A DNA stretch of 37,121 nucleotides from an uncultured Actinomycetes bacterium. Its GTDB lineage: Bacteria > Actinomycetota > Actinomycetes > Actinomycetales > Microbacteriaceae. The position numbers were made by a program, and so were the translations under genes. Below, one piece after another: positions 16,632-25,067 of the stretch. The notes beneath the pieces were generated by a model. It ran no database searches. It was not told the DNA's origin and saw only the letters and a list, made by a program, of their open reading frames with translations. Location of the stretch: contig CAIXMB010000057.1 of the NCBI GenBank assembly GCA_903920435.1, positions 1 to 37,121 of the forward strand, given 5' to 3'. Position 1 is the stretch's first letter. The number at the start of each line of letters is the position of its first letter.

Positions 16632-17005
16632 GGCTGCTCCGTCCGTCGGAAGCTCAGCGTCTCCGCTGTGGTGCCCGGGGGTACCACCGCGACGACGCGG
16701 TCGCCGATCCGCGGGTCGCCCGCGATGTCGTCGCGCACCGTGCACATCATGCGGTAGCCCTCGTCCAGATCGATCAGTGCGACGTTGTAGTCACCGGAGC
16801 GCGAGCGGATGGTCGTCGTCGAGTACACGGTGCCGCTGCCCGCGCTCGTCTCCCAGGCCAGGTGCGCGCTGCCGCAGTGCGGGCATCCGACGCGCGGATA
16901 GAACACCGCCCGGCCGCACGAGCCGCACCGCTGGTAGCGAAGGCTGCCGGCGGCGAGGCCCTCGCCGTACACGGCCGCGGGTGATACCTCGAGGTTGCCG
17001 ATCAC
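16628..17005 (-). CDS. OB-fold zinc-ribbon protein (DUF35/ChsH2-C-like), partner of the thiolase-like protein
   Basis: A 125-residue protein with an N-terminal rubredoxin-like zinc ribbon, RCGSCGRAVFYPRVGCPHCG (CxxC-x10-CxxC), followed by an OB-fold domain (SGTVYSTTTIRSRSGDYNVA, then DRVVAVVPPG). Such proteins bind thiolases, HMG-CoA synthases or Ltp2 aldolases and channel acyl-CoA between active sites. The GTG at 17005 overlaps the CoA-transferase stop as GTGA, and the stop overlaps the thiolase-like ATG as ATGA, so expression of the two partners is coupled. Confidence 0.9.
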   Translation of the reverse strand: MIGNLEVSPAAVYGEGLAAGSLRYQRCGSCGRAVFYPRVGCPHCGSAHLAWETSAGSGTVYSTTTIRSRSGDYNVALIDLDEGYRMMCTVRDDIAGDPRIGDRVVAVVPPGTTAETLSFRRTEQP

Positions 17006-18186
17006 GCGACGACCCCCCGGGCGCGCAGGCTCGCCCGCTGCGACGCGTCGCGCCCGAGGCTCTCGAGAATGGCGTCGGTGTGCTCGCCGAGCGCGGGGAT
17101 GGGCTCCATGGCCGGCGTGTAGGCCGAGCTCACGACGGGGGGAAGCGTCGCATCGATGTCTCCGACGGGCGAGCCGACGGTCGTCCACCGGTTGCGCTCG
17201 ACGAGCTGCGGGTGCGCGACCACTGCGGCGAGGTCGTTGACAAGCCCGTTGGGGATGCTCGCGGCGTCGAGCCGCGCGCAGAGCTCCTCGGCCGTCATGG
17301 TGCTGGTCTGCGCCGCGATCAGCCCATCGACGAACTCGCGGTTGTCGCAGCGCGCGATGTTGGTCGCGGTGCGCGGGTCGTCGATGAGTTCGGGCATCCG
17401 GATCACGTGCCGTGCGAAATCGCGCCAGCCCCTGTCGTTCTGGATGCCGATGAGCACGGGCGTGCCGTCGGCGGTCGGGTACGAGTCGTACGGGGTGACC
17501 GTGGGGTGGGCGAGGCCGGACCTCGGGGGTGGGGAGCCGTGGTAGATCTGCCGGTAGAGGGGGTACCCCATCCACTCGACCATTGCGTCGAACAGGCTGA
17601 CCTGGATGAATTCGCCGACCCCGGTGCGCTGACGCAGGAGGACCGCGGCGAGGATGCCCTGGAACAGGTAGGTGCCCGCGGCGATGTCGGCGATCGGGAT
17701 GCCCGACTTGGCGGGCGCGTCGGGCGAGCCGGTGATGGAGACGAAGCCGGCCTCGGCCTGCACGAGCAGGTCGTACGCCTTGCGGTTGCTCATCGGCCCC
17801 TGCTTGCCGTAGCCGGTGAGCTCGGCCACGATCAGCGAGGGTGTGCGCTCACGCACGGCATCCGCGCCGAAGCCCAGCCTCTCGACGGCGCCGGGCCCGA
17901 GGTTGTGCAGGAAGACGTCGGCGCCCGCGATGAGGTCGCTCAGCACCGCCTTGCCCTCCGGGTCGGCCAGGTCGAGGGCGATCGACTGCTTCCCGCGGTT
18001 CAGCCACGCGAAGTGCGTCGCGAGTCCGCCGCGGATCGAGGCGTCGTACTGCCGGGCGAAGTCGCCACCGTCGGTGCGCTCCACCTTGATGACCTCGGCG
18101 CCCAGGTCGGCGAGGTGCCGGGTCGCGAACGGCACGGCGACCGCCTGCTCGAGCGCGATGACACGGAGTCCGTCGAGCGGCCTCAT
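17002..18186 (-). CDS. CaiB/BaiF-type (family III) CoA transferase
   Basis: A 394-residue enzyme that would move CoA from one acyl-CoA to a free carboxylic acid. Family motifs are VIALEQAVAVPFATRHLADL and LGAEVIKVERTDGGDFARQ at the N-terminus, the WLNRGKQSIALDL segment, and the catalytic Asp in RKAYDLLVQAEAG (D139). Length and layout are normal. It sits between the zinc dehydrogenase and the OB-fold gene with ATGA and GTGA overlaps. In this block it is the likely CoA-activating step before MaoC hydration and C-C cleavage. The donor and acceptor acids are unknown. Confidence 0.93.
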   Translation of the reverse strand: MRPLDGLRVIALEQAVAVPFATRHLADLGAEVIKVERTDGGDFARQYDASIRGGLATHFAWLNRGKQSIALDLADPEGKAVLSDLIAGADVFLHNLGPGAVERLGFGADAVRERTPSLIVAELTGYGKQGPMSNRKAYDLLVQAEAGFVSITGSPDAPAKSGIPIADIAAGTYLFQGILAAVLLRQRTGVGEFIQVSLFDAMVEWMGYPLYRQIYHGSPPPRSGLAHPTVTPYDSYPTADGTPVLIGIQNDRGWRDFARHVIRMPELIDDPRTATNIARCDNREFVDGLIAAQTSTMTAEELCARLDAASIPNGLVNDLAAVVAHPQLVERNRWTTVGSPVGDIDATLPPVVSSAYTPAMEPIPALGEHTDAILESLGRDASQRASLRARGVVA

Positions 18187-19238
18187 CGCGTGCCCCCTAC
18201 CTCGAGCACGATGCGGCCGCTGCTGCGCTGCTCCTCCATGTCGATATGGGCTTCGCGCACGTCGTCGAGGGGGATGACGCGATTGATGTCCACAGAGAGT
18301 TCCCCCGCCGCAACGAGCCGCATGACCTCGCTGAGCTCCTCGTTCGAACAGGACTTCGTGCCGAGGAGGCTGATCTCCTTCATCACGAGGTGGGCGATGC
18401 GCACCTCGGAGGGCGCTCCACTCACGTTGCCGATGACGACGACCCGGCCGCCCGTGCGCACGGCGTGCAGCGATTGGGCGAGCGTGGGGTCGCCCGCGAC
18501 CTCGAGCACGAGGTCGGCGCCCCTGCCCGCGGTCAGCTCCTTCACCCGCCGTGCGAACTGCAGGTCGGGGGCGACGATCACCTCGTCGGCACCGTGCTCG
18601 CGCAGGGCGTCCGCCTGCGACTCGCGCGACGTGATCGCGATGACGCGAGCGCGGGCGTGCTTGGCCACGGCGATGGAGTGCAGGCCGATGCCGCCGCTCG
18701 CGCCCGTGATGACGACGGTGTCACCCTCGGCTATGTTCCCGCGGGTGTGTGCGGCGTGGTAGGCGGTGCCCAGCGTGCAGTTGACGACCGCCGCGACCTC
18801 GAGCGAGAGCGCGTCCGGCACGCGGACGAAGGCCCGGTCGGGCGCCCGCAGGTACTCGGCGTAGCCGCCGTCGAAGTCGTCGCCCATGAAGTCGGAACGC
18901 CCGGTCGTGCAGACGGCCTGGTTGCCGGAGAGGCATGCGGCACAGTGCCCGCAGCCCATGAAGATCGTCGACATGACACGCGCGCCCGTCTCCCACTCCG
19001 CGTCCGGCCCGGCGGCAACCACCGTGCCGCTCACCTGGTGCCCGAGCGTAAGTGGCAGCGGCACGCTCGGGAATGCGCCGGCGCGCGTGAGCAGGTCGTG
19101 GCGGCAGACGCCGCAGAACGCCACCTCGACGAGCACCTCGTCGCCCGCCGGAGCGGTCACCGGCTCCGTACGTCGCTGCAGTACCTCCGGTCCGCCGAAT
19201 CCGTCGATGCGCCAGGCGGTCATGGTCTCGGGGATCAC
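18183..19238 (-). CDS. Zinc-dependent alcohol dehydrogenase (MDR), island copy
   Basis: A 351-residue dehydrogenase. Zinc-site regions are [14 protein letters not shown] and [15 protein letters not shown], where the usual GHE is GHQ, and four structural-site Cys occur in [16 protein letters not shown]. The nucleotide domain shows [18 protein letters not shown]. The GTG start at 19238 overlaps the SDR stop as GTGA. It should oxidise or reduce an alcohol/aldehyde or, given the neighbours, a CoA-linked or free hydroxy acid. The Glu-to-Gln change at the zinc motif is notable but occurs in some active family members. Confidence 0.88.
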   Translation of the reverse strand: MIPETMTAWRIDGFGGPEVLQRRTEPVTAPAGDEVLVEVAFCGVCRHDLLTRAGAFPSVPLPLTLGHQVSGTVVAAGPDAEWETGARVMSTIFMGCGHCAACLSGNQAVCTTGRSDFMGDDFDGGYAEYLRAPDRAFVRVPDALSLEVAAVVNCTLGTAYHAAHTRGNIAEGDTVVITGASGGIGLHSIAVAKHARARVIAITSRESQADALREHGADEVIVAPDLQFARRVKELTAGRGADLVLEVAGDPTLAQSLHAVRTGGRVVVIGNVSGAPSEVRIAHLVMKEISLLGTKSCSNEELSEVMRLVAAGELSVDINRVIPLDDVREAHIDMEEQRSSGRIVLEVGGTR

Positions 19239-19978
19239 ATGTACCTCCCGCCGCCGATCTCCAGCACGGCGCCCGTCATGTAGCTCGACAGGTCGCTCGC
19301 GAGGAACAGCGCCACCGTCGCGACCTCGTCGGGCTCCCCCGCGCGCCCCATCGGGATCTCCGCGAGCTTCTTGGCCCAGATGTCCGGAGCGAGCGCCTCG
19401 GTCATCGCGGTACGGATGAGGCCCGGCTGCACGGCGTTCGCGCGCACGCCGAAGCGCGCGTACTCCTTCGCCGTGACCTTCGTCAGGCCGATGAGACCTG
19501 CCTTCGCCGTGCTGTAGTTGGCCTGGCCGAAGTTGCCGACCTTGCCCGAGAGCGACGAGATGTTCACGATCGCGCCACCCTGCTGCTCGCGCATCACCTC
19601 TGCGGCGGCCTTCGTCGCGATGAAGGCGCCGCGGAGGTGCACGGACTGCACGAGGTCCCACTCGTCGAGCGTCATCTTGCGGATCGAGGCATCCCGGGTT
19701 ATTCCCGCGTTGTTGATGAGCACGTCGAGCGATCCGGTGGTCTCCACGGCGGTCGCGACCATGCGCTCGACGTCCTCCGGGACGGTGATGTCGGCGCGCA
19801 CCGCGAGTGCGCCGCCGGGCAGCCCGGCCGCGAGCGCCTCCGCCGCGGCAAGATCGAGGTCGGCGACAACGACGCGCGCGCCCTCGGACGCGAAGCGCTC
19901 GGCCATGGCGCGGCCGAGGCCGCCCGCGCCGCCTGTGATCACCGCGGTGCGGCCGGCGAGCAGAGGTTCAGAGGGCAT
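19235..19978 (-). CDS. SDR-family dehydrogenase, FabG-like
   Basis: A 247-residue short-chain dehydrogenase with [11 protein letters not shown] as the cofactor loop, an Asp-Leu-Asp (VADLDL) after the second strand that favours NAD(H), NNAGITRD, and the catalytic SSLSG...NYSTAKAG. It is of the 3-ketoacyl-ACP/CoA reductase type, so it could act on the product of the MaoC hydratase encoded just upstream (11-nt gene overlap). If the thiolase-like enzyme is really an aldolase, this dehydrogenase may act on another hydroxy intermediate. Confidence 0.9.
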   Translation of the reverse strand: MPSEPLLAGRTAVITGGAGGLGRAMAERFASEGARVVVADLDLAAAEALAAGLPGGALAVRADITVPEDVERMVATAVETTGSLDVLINNAGITRDASIRKMTLDEWDLVQSVHLRGAFIATKAAAEVMREQQGGAIVNISSLSGKVGNFGQANYSTAKAGLIGLTKVTAKEYARFGVRANAVQPGLIRTAMTEALAPDIWAKKLAEIPMGRAGEPDEVATVALFLASDLSSYMTGAVLEIGGGRYM

Positions 19979-20432
19979 TGTCGGCCTTTCGGGCGATGAG
20001 GATGGGGCTGATGGTCTCGAGCACGGTCTCGCCCCGCTGGTTGAGCAACTCGAGGCGGCGCTTCACGAGGCCGCGGCCCGTGCTCGTCTCGCGGAGCTCG
20101 ACGACGGTGAACCGGCAGTGCACGGTATCGCCCACGAAGAGCGGTGTGCGGAAGCGCAGCTCGTCGAATCCGAGGAGCGCCTCGACGGTGGTGGTGAACC
20201 ACCCGGCGGCGAAGATCAGGCCGCCCATGATGGCGAGACTGCACACCCCGTGCACGACGCGCTGGCCGAACTCCGTGCCGCTCGCATACTCGGCGTCGAC
20301 GTGGATGCGGTTCCAGTCGCCCGAGAGCATCGCGAACTGCACGAGGTCGGTCTCGGTGACGGTGCGAGCGCCCGAGAGCAGCTCGAGGCCCACCTCGAGG
20401 TCGTCGAAGTGCAGGGGGAACGGCGCGGTCAC
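19968..20432 (-). CDS. MaoC-like enoyl-CoA hydratase
   Basis: A 154-residue single hot-dog-fold protein. The hydratase-2 motif is present: [20 protein letters not shown] carries the catalytic Asp and His (D-x-N-x-x-H), followed by [15 protein letters not shown]. Typical substrates are trans-2-enoyl-CoA thioesters. The GTG at 20432 is chosen because it overlaps the lyase stop as GTGA; an upstream start would only add an unlikely Arg-rich stretch. It is placed for hydration of an unsaturated acyl-CoA. There is no acyl-CoA dehydrogenase in the window, so the double bond may come from the lyase or cycloisomerase encoded ahead of it. Confidence 0.9.
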   Translation of the reverse strand: MTAPFPLHFDDLEVGLELLSGARTVTETDLVQFAMLSGDWNRIHVDAEYASGTEFGQRVVHGVCSLAIMGGLIFAAGWFTTTVEALLGFDELRFRTPLFVGDTVHCRFTVVELRETSTGRGLVKRRLELLNQRGETVLETISPILIARKADNAL

Positions 20433-21787
20433 GGCGAGACCGCCCGTGCCTCGGCCCACCCCGCGACTGCGGACTCGACGATGTGCGCGCACTCGCCCAC
20501 GTACTCGGCGGGATCGATGCTGCGCAGCGCGTCGAGACGGTCGGCGGGGATGACGCTCAGGAGGGCATCCTGCAGCGTGACGTCCCGCGCCCGCGACGCG
20601 CCCGCCGCCTCGTAGACGATGTCGTGGGCGCGCTCGCGGCCGAACGACGGCGCGAGGCCGATCATGTAGGCCTCGGCCATGATCAGGCCGTGGTCGAGTT
20701 CGAGGTTCGCGCGCATCTGCTCAGTGTGCACTTGCAGACCTGCGACGAGGCCGACCATCGCGTCGAGGCTCGAGGCGGCGAGCGAGGCGAGGGTGGGCAG
20801 CACGTACCACTCCGCGTGCCACTCCCCCGCCGCGCGTTCGTGACCGGGCTCGACGATGCGCGCCACAGCCGCGCCGAGCGAGCCCGCGATGATCGAGCAT
20901 CCGACGATCGTCTCCGAGGTGATCGGGTTGCGCTTCTGCGGCATCGTCGAAGATGCACCCCGGTGGTGCCCGTCGGGCTCGGAGACCTCGGCGATCTCGT
21001 TACGCGACAGGTCGATGACCTCACGCGCCAGGCGTGCGGCGGTGCCGATGGCGAGCGTCCAGGCCTGCGCCCACTCGGCGAGGCGCACGCGCGAGACGTG
21101 CCACGGCACGTCGACGGCCACGAGCCCGAGTTCTGCGGCGGCGAGGGCGCGCACCTCGCGCGCCCGCGGGCCGTAGGCGGCGGAGGTACCGCCCGCGCCG
21201 TGCAGCGAGATCGTCGCGACCGCCCGGCGCGCTTCAATTGCGCGCTCGCGGTGCCGCGTGACGTCGGCGAGGTAGCCGGCCAGCTTCGCGCCGAAGGTCG
21301 TGGGCACGGCGTGCATGGCGTGCGTGCGACCGGGCATGACCGTCGCGGCGTGCTCAGCGGCACGTCGGGCCAGTTCGTCGCCCACCCGCTCGAGCAGGCC
21401 GATGAGGTAGTCGGACGCGGCGACGAGCTGGAGCACGAGCCCGGTGTCCATGATGTCCTGGGTGGTGGCGCCCATGTGCGTGGTGCCGCGGTCCTCCGGC
21501 GGCAGCAGCTCGTCGACCTGGCGGATCAGCGGCAGGATCGGGTACCCGACGACCCGCGTCTCATCCCACAGGCGTGGCAGGTCGATGCGGTCGGGGTCTG
21601 CTGCGCTCGCTATTGCGTCGCGCGCGTGCCGGGAGATGATGCCCAGCTCCGCCTGGGCTGTGGCAAGGGCGACCTCGGTGCGCAGCCAGGCCTCGACCGT
21701 GGCGCGCTCCGAGAAGATGAGTCTCATCCCGGGATCTCCCGCGACCTGCGAGAGCAGGTCGAACGTCGGTGTAGGTGTGTTGGTCAT
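20429..21787 (-). CDS. Fumarase/aspartase-superfamily lyase, CMLE-like
   Basis: A 452-residue enzyme with the superfamily signature GASSTMPQKRNP and the substrate-site stretches RGTTHMGATTQDIMDTG and PGRTHAMHAVPTTFG. The nearest named types are 3-carboxy-cis,cis-muconate cycloisomerase and adenylosuccinate lyase; members split C-N or C-O bonds to release fumarate, or cycloisomerise. The ATG at 21787 is preferred because AGCAGGA lies upstream and the family normally starts just before FDLLSQVAGDPGM; an ATG at 21823 would add 12 residues and overlap the enolase-like gene by 8 nt. Together with the cycloisomerase upstream it suggests a dicarboxylic or aminodicarboxylic intermediate. Confidence 0.88.
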   Translation of the reverse strand: MTNTPTPTFDLLSQVAGDPGMRLIFSERATVEAWLRTEVALATAQAELGIISRHARDAIASAADPDRIDLPRLWDETRVVGYPILPLIRQVDELLPPEDRGTTHMGATTQDIMDTGLVLQLVAASDYLIGLLERVGDELARRAAEHAATVMPGRTHAMHAVPTTFGAKLAGYLADVTRHRERAIEARRAVATISLHGAGGTSAAYGPRAREVRALAAAELGLVAVDVPWHVSRVRLAEWAQAWTLAIGTAARLAREVIDLSRNEIAEVSEPDGHHRGASSTMPQKRNPITSETIVGCSIIAGSLGAAVARIVEPGHERAAGEWHAEWYVLPTLASLAASSLDAMVGLVAGLQVHTEQMRANLELDHGLIMAEAYMIGLAPSFGRERAHDIVYEAAGASRARDVTLQDALLSVIPADRLDALRSIDPAEYVGECAHIVESAVAGWAEARAVSP

Positions 21788-21815
21788 CGGAGGTTCCTGC
21801 TCATTTCCGTTCTGC

Positions 21816-22919
21816 TCAGACATCGGCGCGGTAATGCGCGAGCTTGTCGTCGTCGATGACGACCCCGTTGCCCGGGATGCTCGGATCCACGCTGATGCGA
21901 CCGCCCGAGATCACCGGGGCGGTCGTGACGATCTGGTCTTTCAGGCCGAGGTAGTAGTCGAGCTCGGCGGGCTCGCCCGCCGTGGACTCGAAGGCGGCGC
22001 CGAAGGTCGTGGAGGTGATCGTGCCGATCGCCGAGTCCCCCTGGCTGCCGATGAGGGTGCGGCTGTGCAGCCCACGCGCGAGGCCGACGATGCGGGCCGC
22101 CTCGGTGAAGCCGCTGCCTGCAGGCTTGATGCTCAGGGCGCGCGCCGAACCCGCGGTGAGCTGCAGCGCCGCCTTCTCGACGGTACGCGCGCTCTCGTCG
22201 GCCATGATGGCGATGCCGCCCGCCGCGGCGATGCGCGCGCGTCCGACGAAGTCGGTGGCCGGCACGGGCTCCTCGAGCAGCTCGACGCCGAGCTCGGCCA
22301 ACCTCCCCAGACCCGCCACCGCGGCCTCGGCGCTGAGGCTCTGGTTCGCGTCGGCGTAGAGCAGGGCATCCGGGCCGAACTGCCCGCGGAGCGCCTCGAG
22401 CAGCACGAGCGCTGCGCTCATGTCGGCGTCGATCTTCACCTTGAACGAGTCGATGCCGTACGTCTGGTTCGCCTCGACGGCGGAGGCCACGACCTCGGCG
22501 GGCTCGCCCATGCCGAGCATCCGGGTCACGCGCAGCGAGGGGGCGGCAGCGCCGAGCAGCCGCCAGGTGGGCTGGCCCACGGCCTTGCCGCGAAGATCGT
22601 GCAGCGCGATGTCGATCGCGCCCTTGGCGGTCTCGTTGGCGACGACCGCGCGCAGCACCCGCTGCGCCGACTCCGTGGCGAACGGGTCGAGGCCGACGAG
22701 TGCCGGGGCGAACCACGCGCGCACCGCTTCGACTATCGAGGCCTGGGACTCGCCGTAGATCATCGACCGCGACATCGCCTCCGCGACTCCGACGAGCCCG
22801 TCGTCGGTCTCGATACTGATGAGCACGTGCGCGGCCTCGGTCACCGTGCCGCTGGCCATGTGGAAGGGATGGAGGTAGGGCAGGACGAAGGGAATTGCGG
22901 TCACCGCACGTATCTTCAT
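21816..22919 (-). CDS. Enolase-superfamily enzyme of the muconate cycloisomerase subgroup
   Basis: A 367-residue enzyme. All subgroup residues are present and keep a constant offset to Pseudomonas MLE numbering: K160-V-K162 (KxK), metal ligands D190 (YADANQ), E216 (LLEEP) and D241 (ADES), and K265 (SIKP) as the opposite-face base. MLE-subgroup members are muconate cycloisomerases, o-succinylbenzoate synthases, dipeptide epimerases and racemases, so the reaction is proton abstraction next to a carboxylate. It is the first gene of the leftward block. An island operator (22929-22942) lies only 10 bp before the ATG, so repressor binding there would also block translation start or elongation. Exact activity is unknown. 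Confidence 0.9.
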   Translation of the reverse strand: MKIRAVTAIPFVLPYLHPFHMASGTVTEAAHVLISIETDDGLVGVAEAMSRSMIYGESQASIVEAVRAWFAPALVGLDPFATESAQRVLRAVVANETAKGAIDIALHDLRGKAVGQPTWRLLGAAAPSLRVTRMLGMGEPAEVVASAVEANQTYGIDSFKVKIDADMSAALVLLEALRGQFGPDALLYADANQSLSAEAAVAGLGRLAELGVELLEEPVPATDFVGRARIAAAGGIAIMADESARTVEKAALQLTAGSARALSIKPAGSGFTEAARIVGLARGLHSRTLIGSQGDSAIGTITSTTFGAAFESTAGEPAELDYYLGLKDQIVTTAPVISGGRISVDPSIPGNGVVIDDDKLAHYRADV

Positions 22920-22928
22920 CGAATTCCA

Positions 22929-22942
22929 ATCAAACGGTTGAG
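22929..22942. promoter_or_regulatory. Island operator, CG-centred (leftward block)
   Basis: ATCAAACGGTTGAG has the core TCAAACGGTTGA, with TCAA/TTGA arms and a CpG in the middle. The same 12-bp core occurs at 32040-32051. It is 10 bp upstream of the start codon of the enolase-like gene. Confidence 0.65.
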
Positions 22943-23051
22943 CAAACTGCTTGAGGTGAAGCTTAGCCCCTCAATCGGCCCCAGTATCTAGCGGTTTTGG
23001 CGTTTCATCGCGCTCGGTCCCTCGTACATGATGTTGATTTCCCGCGAATAA

Positions 23052-23065
23052 ATCAATCCTTTGAT
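23052..23065. promoter_or_regulatory. Island operator, CC-centred (rightward block)
   Basis: ATCAATCCTTTGAT is a near-palindrome (TCAAtCCtTTGA) resembling the two GTCAATCCATTGAC sites. Its right arm overlaps the -35 element at 23061. Confidence 0.6.
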
Positions 23066-23088
23066 TTCTTTCCGGAGTGGTCTACGCT
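23061..23088 (+). promoter_or_regulatory. Promoter of the rightward transport/monooxygenase block
   Basis: TTGATT (23061-23066), 16 bp, TACGCT (23083-23088). Transcription would start near 23095, leaving a leader of about 88 nt before the leader peptide and 138 nt before the permease. Confidence 0.5.
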
Positions 23089-23182
23089 CAAACCAAATCC
23101 GACCGTCCCCGGTGGCTCGCTGAAGCGCCGCGATCAGATCCTGCAAGGTTAGACATGCCCTGCACGATCAGGGAGATGTGAA

Positions 23183-23236
23183 ATGTGTGAACTTCTTGGC
23201 AGCGTCGACAACGCGGGATCCTCGGTGATCTCATGA
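23183..23236 (+). CDS. Leader peptide translationally coupled to the ABC permease
   Basis: A 17-residue open frame, MCELLGSVDNAGSSVIS, has a strong ribosome-binding site (GGGAG, 7 nt before the ATG), whereas the permease ATG has only a weak one. Its stop codon overlaps the permease start as ATGA, the same coupling seen between most genes of the island. The peptide has no signal or membrane segment and no run of one amino acid, so it does not look like a classical amino-acid attenuator. The likely role is to load ribosomes onto the permease start; a regulatory role, or no role beyond coupling, are both possible. Confidence 0.5.
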   Translation: MCELLGSVDNAGSSVIS

Positions 23237-25014
23237 CCGTCCTCGCACCGAAGACCCCCGGGCAACTCGACCCGGCGGTAGCGAATCAGAAGAAGAACTT
23301 CCGGTCCGGCGACAGCCGGTTCACCGCGTTCAGCGGCGTGAGCCTCGGGCTCGCGATCCTCTTCGTCCTGATCACGCTCTACCCGATCGGCATCACCCTC
23401 TCGAGGCTGTTCTTCCCTGACGGGAGCTTCGACCCGGGCGTGCTCGGCAACGTGCTGTCGCAGCCCGGTCTGCTGCAGATCCTCGGCAACACGGTCATCC
23501 TCGTCCTTGCGGGCGGGGCGCTGGCCGTGGTCGGCGGGTCGGTGCTCGCATGGCTCTCCGTGCGCACCGACGCCAAGATCAAGTGGATCGGCGGTGTGCT
23601 GCCGCTGCTGCCCTTCCTGCTGCCCGCGCTCGTCGGCACCATCGGCTGGACGATGCTCCTGTCTCCCCAGTCGGGCTTCATCAACGTCTTCATCCGCGCG
23701 CTGTTCGCCCCTCTCGGACTCGTGGCGACGCAGGGCCCGATCGACATCTACAGCTGGGGTGGCGCGATCTTCATCTACGGCATCTACATGGTGCCGTTCA
23801 CCTTCCTGCTCGTGGCCGCGGGCCTGCAGAACACCGACTCCCAGTTGGAGGAGCAGTCCCGCGTGAGCGGCGCCGGCATCTTCCGCACGATCGTGCGCGT
23901 GACGCTGCCGGCCGTGCGCCCCAGCCTCGGCGCCGCGATGCTGCTGACGGTCTGGTTCGGGTTCGCGTTCTTCTCCGGCCCGGCGATCCTCGCCGGTCGT
24001 TCGGGCATCGACGTGCTGTCGGTGCGCATCGTCGAGCTACTGACCTTCAGCTACCCCGCCGACGTCGGCTCGGCCGTGGGGCTCAGCTTCTTCATGCTCG
24101 TCGCCGTCGCCATCGCCTGGTGGCTGCAGACGCGCGTGCTGCGCAAGTCGACCCACTCCACGATCACGGGGCGCGGAAAGGCGACCGAGATCGAGCTGGG
24201 CAAGCTCCGCTGGGTGGGCCGCGCGATCATCATCGGCTACATCGTCATCTCGTCGGTGCTCCCCGTGCTCGCCCTGCTGTGGGTCGCCCTGCGCGGGTAC
24301 TGGTCGTCGGACTTCACGCTCGAGGGGCTCTCGTTCCAGCAGTTCTACATCGTGCTGTTCCAAGACGCGCTCACCCGCCAGGCGATCATCAACAGCCTGC
24401 AGATCGCCGTGATCGGAGCTACCATCGGCATGCTCGTGGCCGCTGTCATCGCGCGGTTCGTGCAGAGCTCCACCGGCCGACTCGGGCGGGTGGTCGACGT
24501 GCTCATCAAGATCGGTGCGCCGATCCCCGCAGTCGTCCTCGCCGTCGGTGTGCTCCTGACCTTCGCCGGGCCGCCCTTCTCGCTCGGCGGTTCGGTGGTG
24601 AGCCTGCTCGTCGCGGACCTCGCTCACTTCCTGCCGCAGGCGACGGTCAACGCGGATGCGGCGGCCGCGCAGGTCGGGCCGCAGTTGCTCGAGGCGTCCC
24701 ACATCTCGGGTGCCGGAGATGCGCGCACCTTCGGCCGGATCAGCCTGCCGCTCATGCTCCCCGACCTCATCGCGGGCTGGGCGCTGCTGTTCCTCTGGAT
24801 GTTCGGCGAGGTCAACGCGTCGATCATCCTCGCCTCGACCCGCAACCCGGTGGTCGGCATGCAGGTCTACAACCTCTACGAGCAGGGCTTCTTCGGCAAG
24901 CTCGCCGCCCTCGCCATCCTCGTGCTCCTCATCGGCGGCATCGTCGTCACCGCGGCGACCCTGCTCGCCCGCTGGATCCGAGGCGGCCAGACCAAGGTGG
25001 CGAAGCTCCGATGA
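23233..25014 (+). CDS. ABC transporter permease, fused two-domain (iron(III)/FbpB-like type)
   Basis: A 593-residue inner-membrane protein with about twelve membrane segments in two homologous halves. Each half carries an EAA loop that docks the ATPase: EEQSRVSGAGIFRTIVRVTL in the first and LLEASHISGAGDARTFGRIS in the second. The fused layout is typical of the FbpB/AfuB-like group, whose members carry ferric iron, 2-aminoethylphosphonate, polyamines and many small acids. Here the operon context argues for uptake of the organic substrate of the island. The ATG overlaps the leader peptide stop; the stop overlaps an in-frame ATG ahead of the ATPase. Confidence 0.92.
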   Translation: MTVLAPKTPGQLDPAVANQKKNFRSGDSRFTAFSGVSLGLAILFVLITLYPIGITLSRLFFPDGSFDPGVLGNVLSQPGLLQILGNTVILVLAGGALAVVGGSVLAWLSVRTDAKIKWIGGVLPLLPFLLPALVGTIGWTMLLSPQSGFINVFIRALFAPLGLVATQGPIDIYSWGGAIFIYGIYMVPFTFLLVAAGLQNTDSQLEEQSRVSGAGIFRTIVRVTLPAVRPSLGAAMLLTVWFGFAFFSGPAILAGRSGIDVLSVRIVELLTFSYPADVGSAVGLSFFMLVAVAIAWWLQTRVLRKSTHSTITGRGKATEIELGKLRWVGRAIIIGYIVISSVLPVLALLWVALRGYWSSDFTLEGLSFQQFYIVLFQDALTRQAIINSLQIAVIGATIGMLVAAVIARFVQSSTGRLGRVVDVLIKIGAPIPAVVLAVGVLLTFAGPPFSLGGSVVSLLVADLAHFLPQATVNADAAAAQVGPQLLEASHISGAGDARTFGRISLPLMLPDLIAGWALLFLWMFGEVNASIILASTRNPVVGMQVYNLYEQGFFGKLAALAILVLLIGGIVVTAATLLARWIRGGQTKVAKLR

Positions 25015-25067
25015 CTCCGCTCGCTACCGACATCACGAACAACGACAACCAACTGGAAGGCACTCTC

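Larger units (their letters stand above)
22920..23182. other. Divergent control region between the two catabolic blocks
   Basis: About 263 bases (313 up to the permease start) without a recognised gene other than the leader peptide that follows. It holds two island operators 123 bp apart (22929-22942 and 23052-23065), a rightward promoter overlapping the second, and then a ~90-nt untranslated leader. I could not pick a convincing promoter for the leftward block on the minus strand. A 5-bp hairpin (CCCTG/CAGGG, 23158-23173) overlaps the leader peptide's ribosome-binding site. Confidence 0.7.

Noticed and set aside
20429-22919. Classical beta-ketoadipate (protocatechuate/catechol) pathway
   Set aside because: Both a cycloisomerase-like and a CMLE-like gene are present, but there is no ring-cleaving dioxygenase, decarboxylase, enol-lactone hydrolase or ketoadipate CoA-transferase pair, so the canonical pathway is not supported.
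23158-23173. Riboswitch in the leader of the transport operon
   Set aside because: Only a 5-bp hairpin is visible, with no recognisable aptamer core. I report the hairpin only as a possible cover of the ribosome-binding site.
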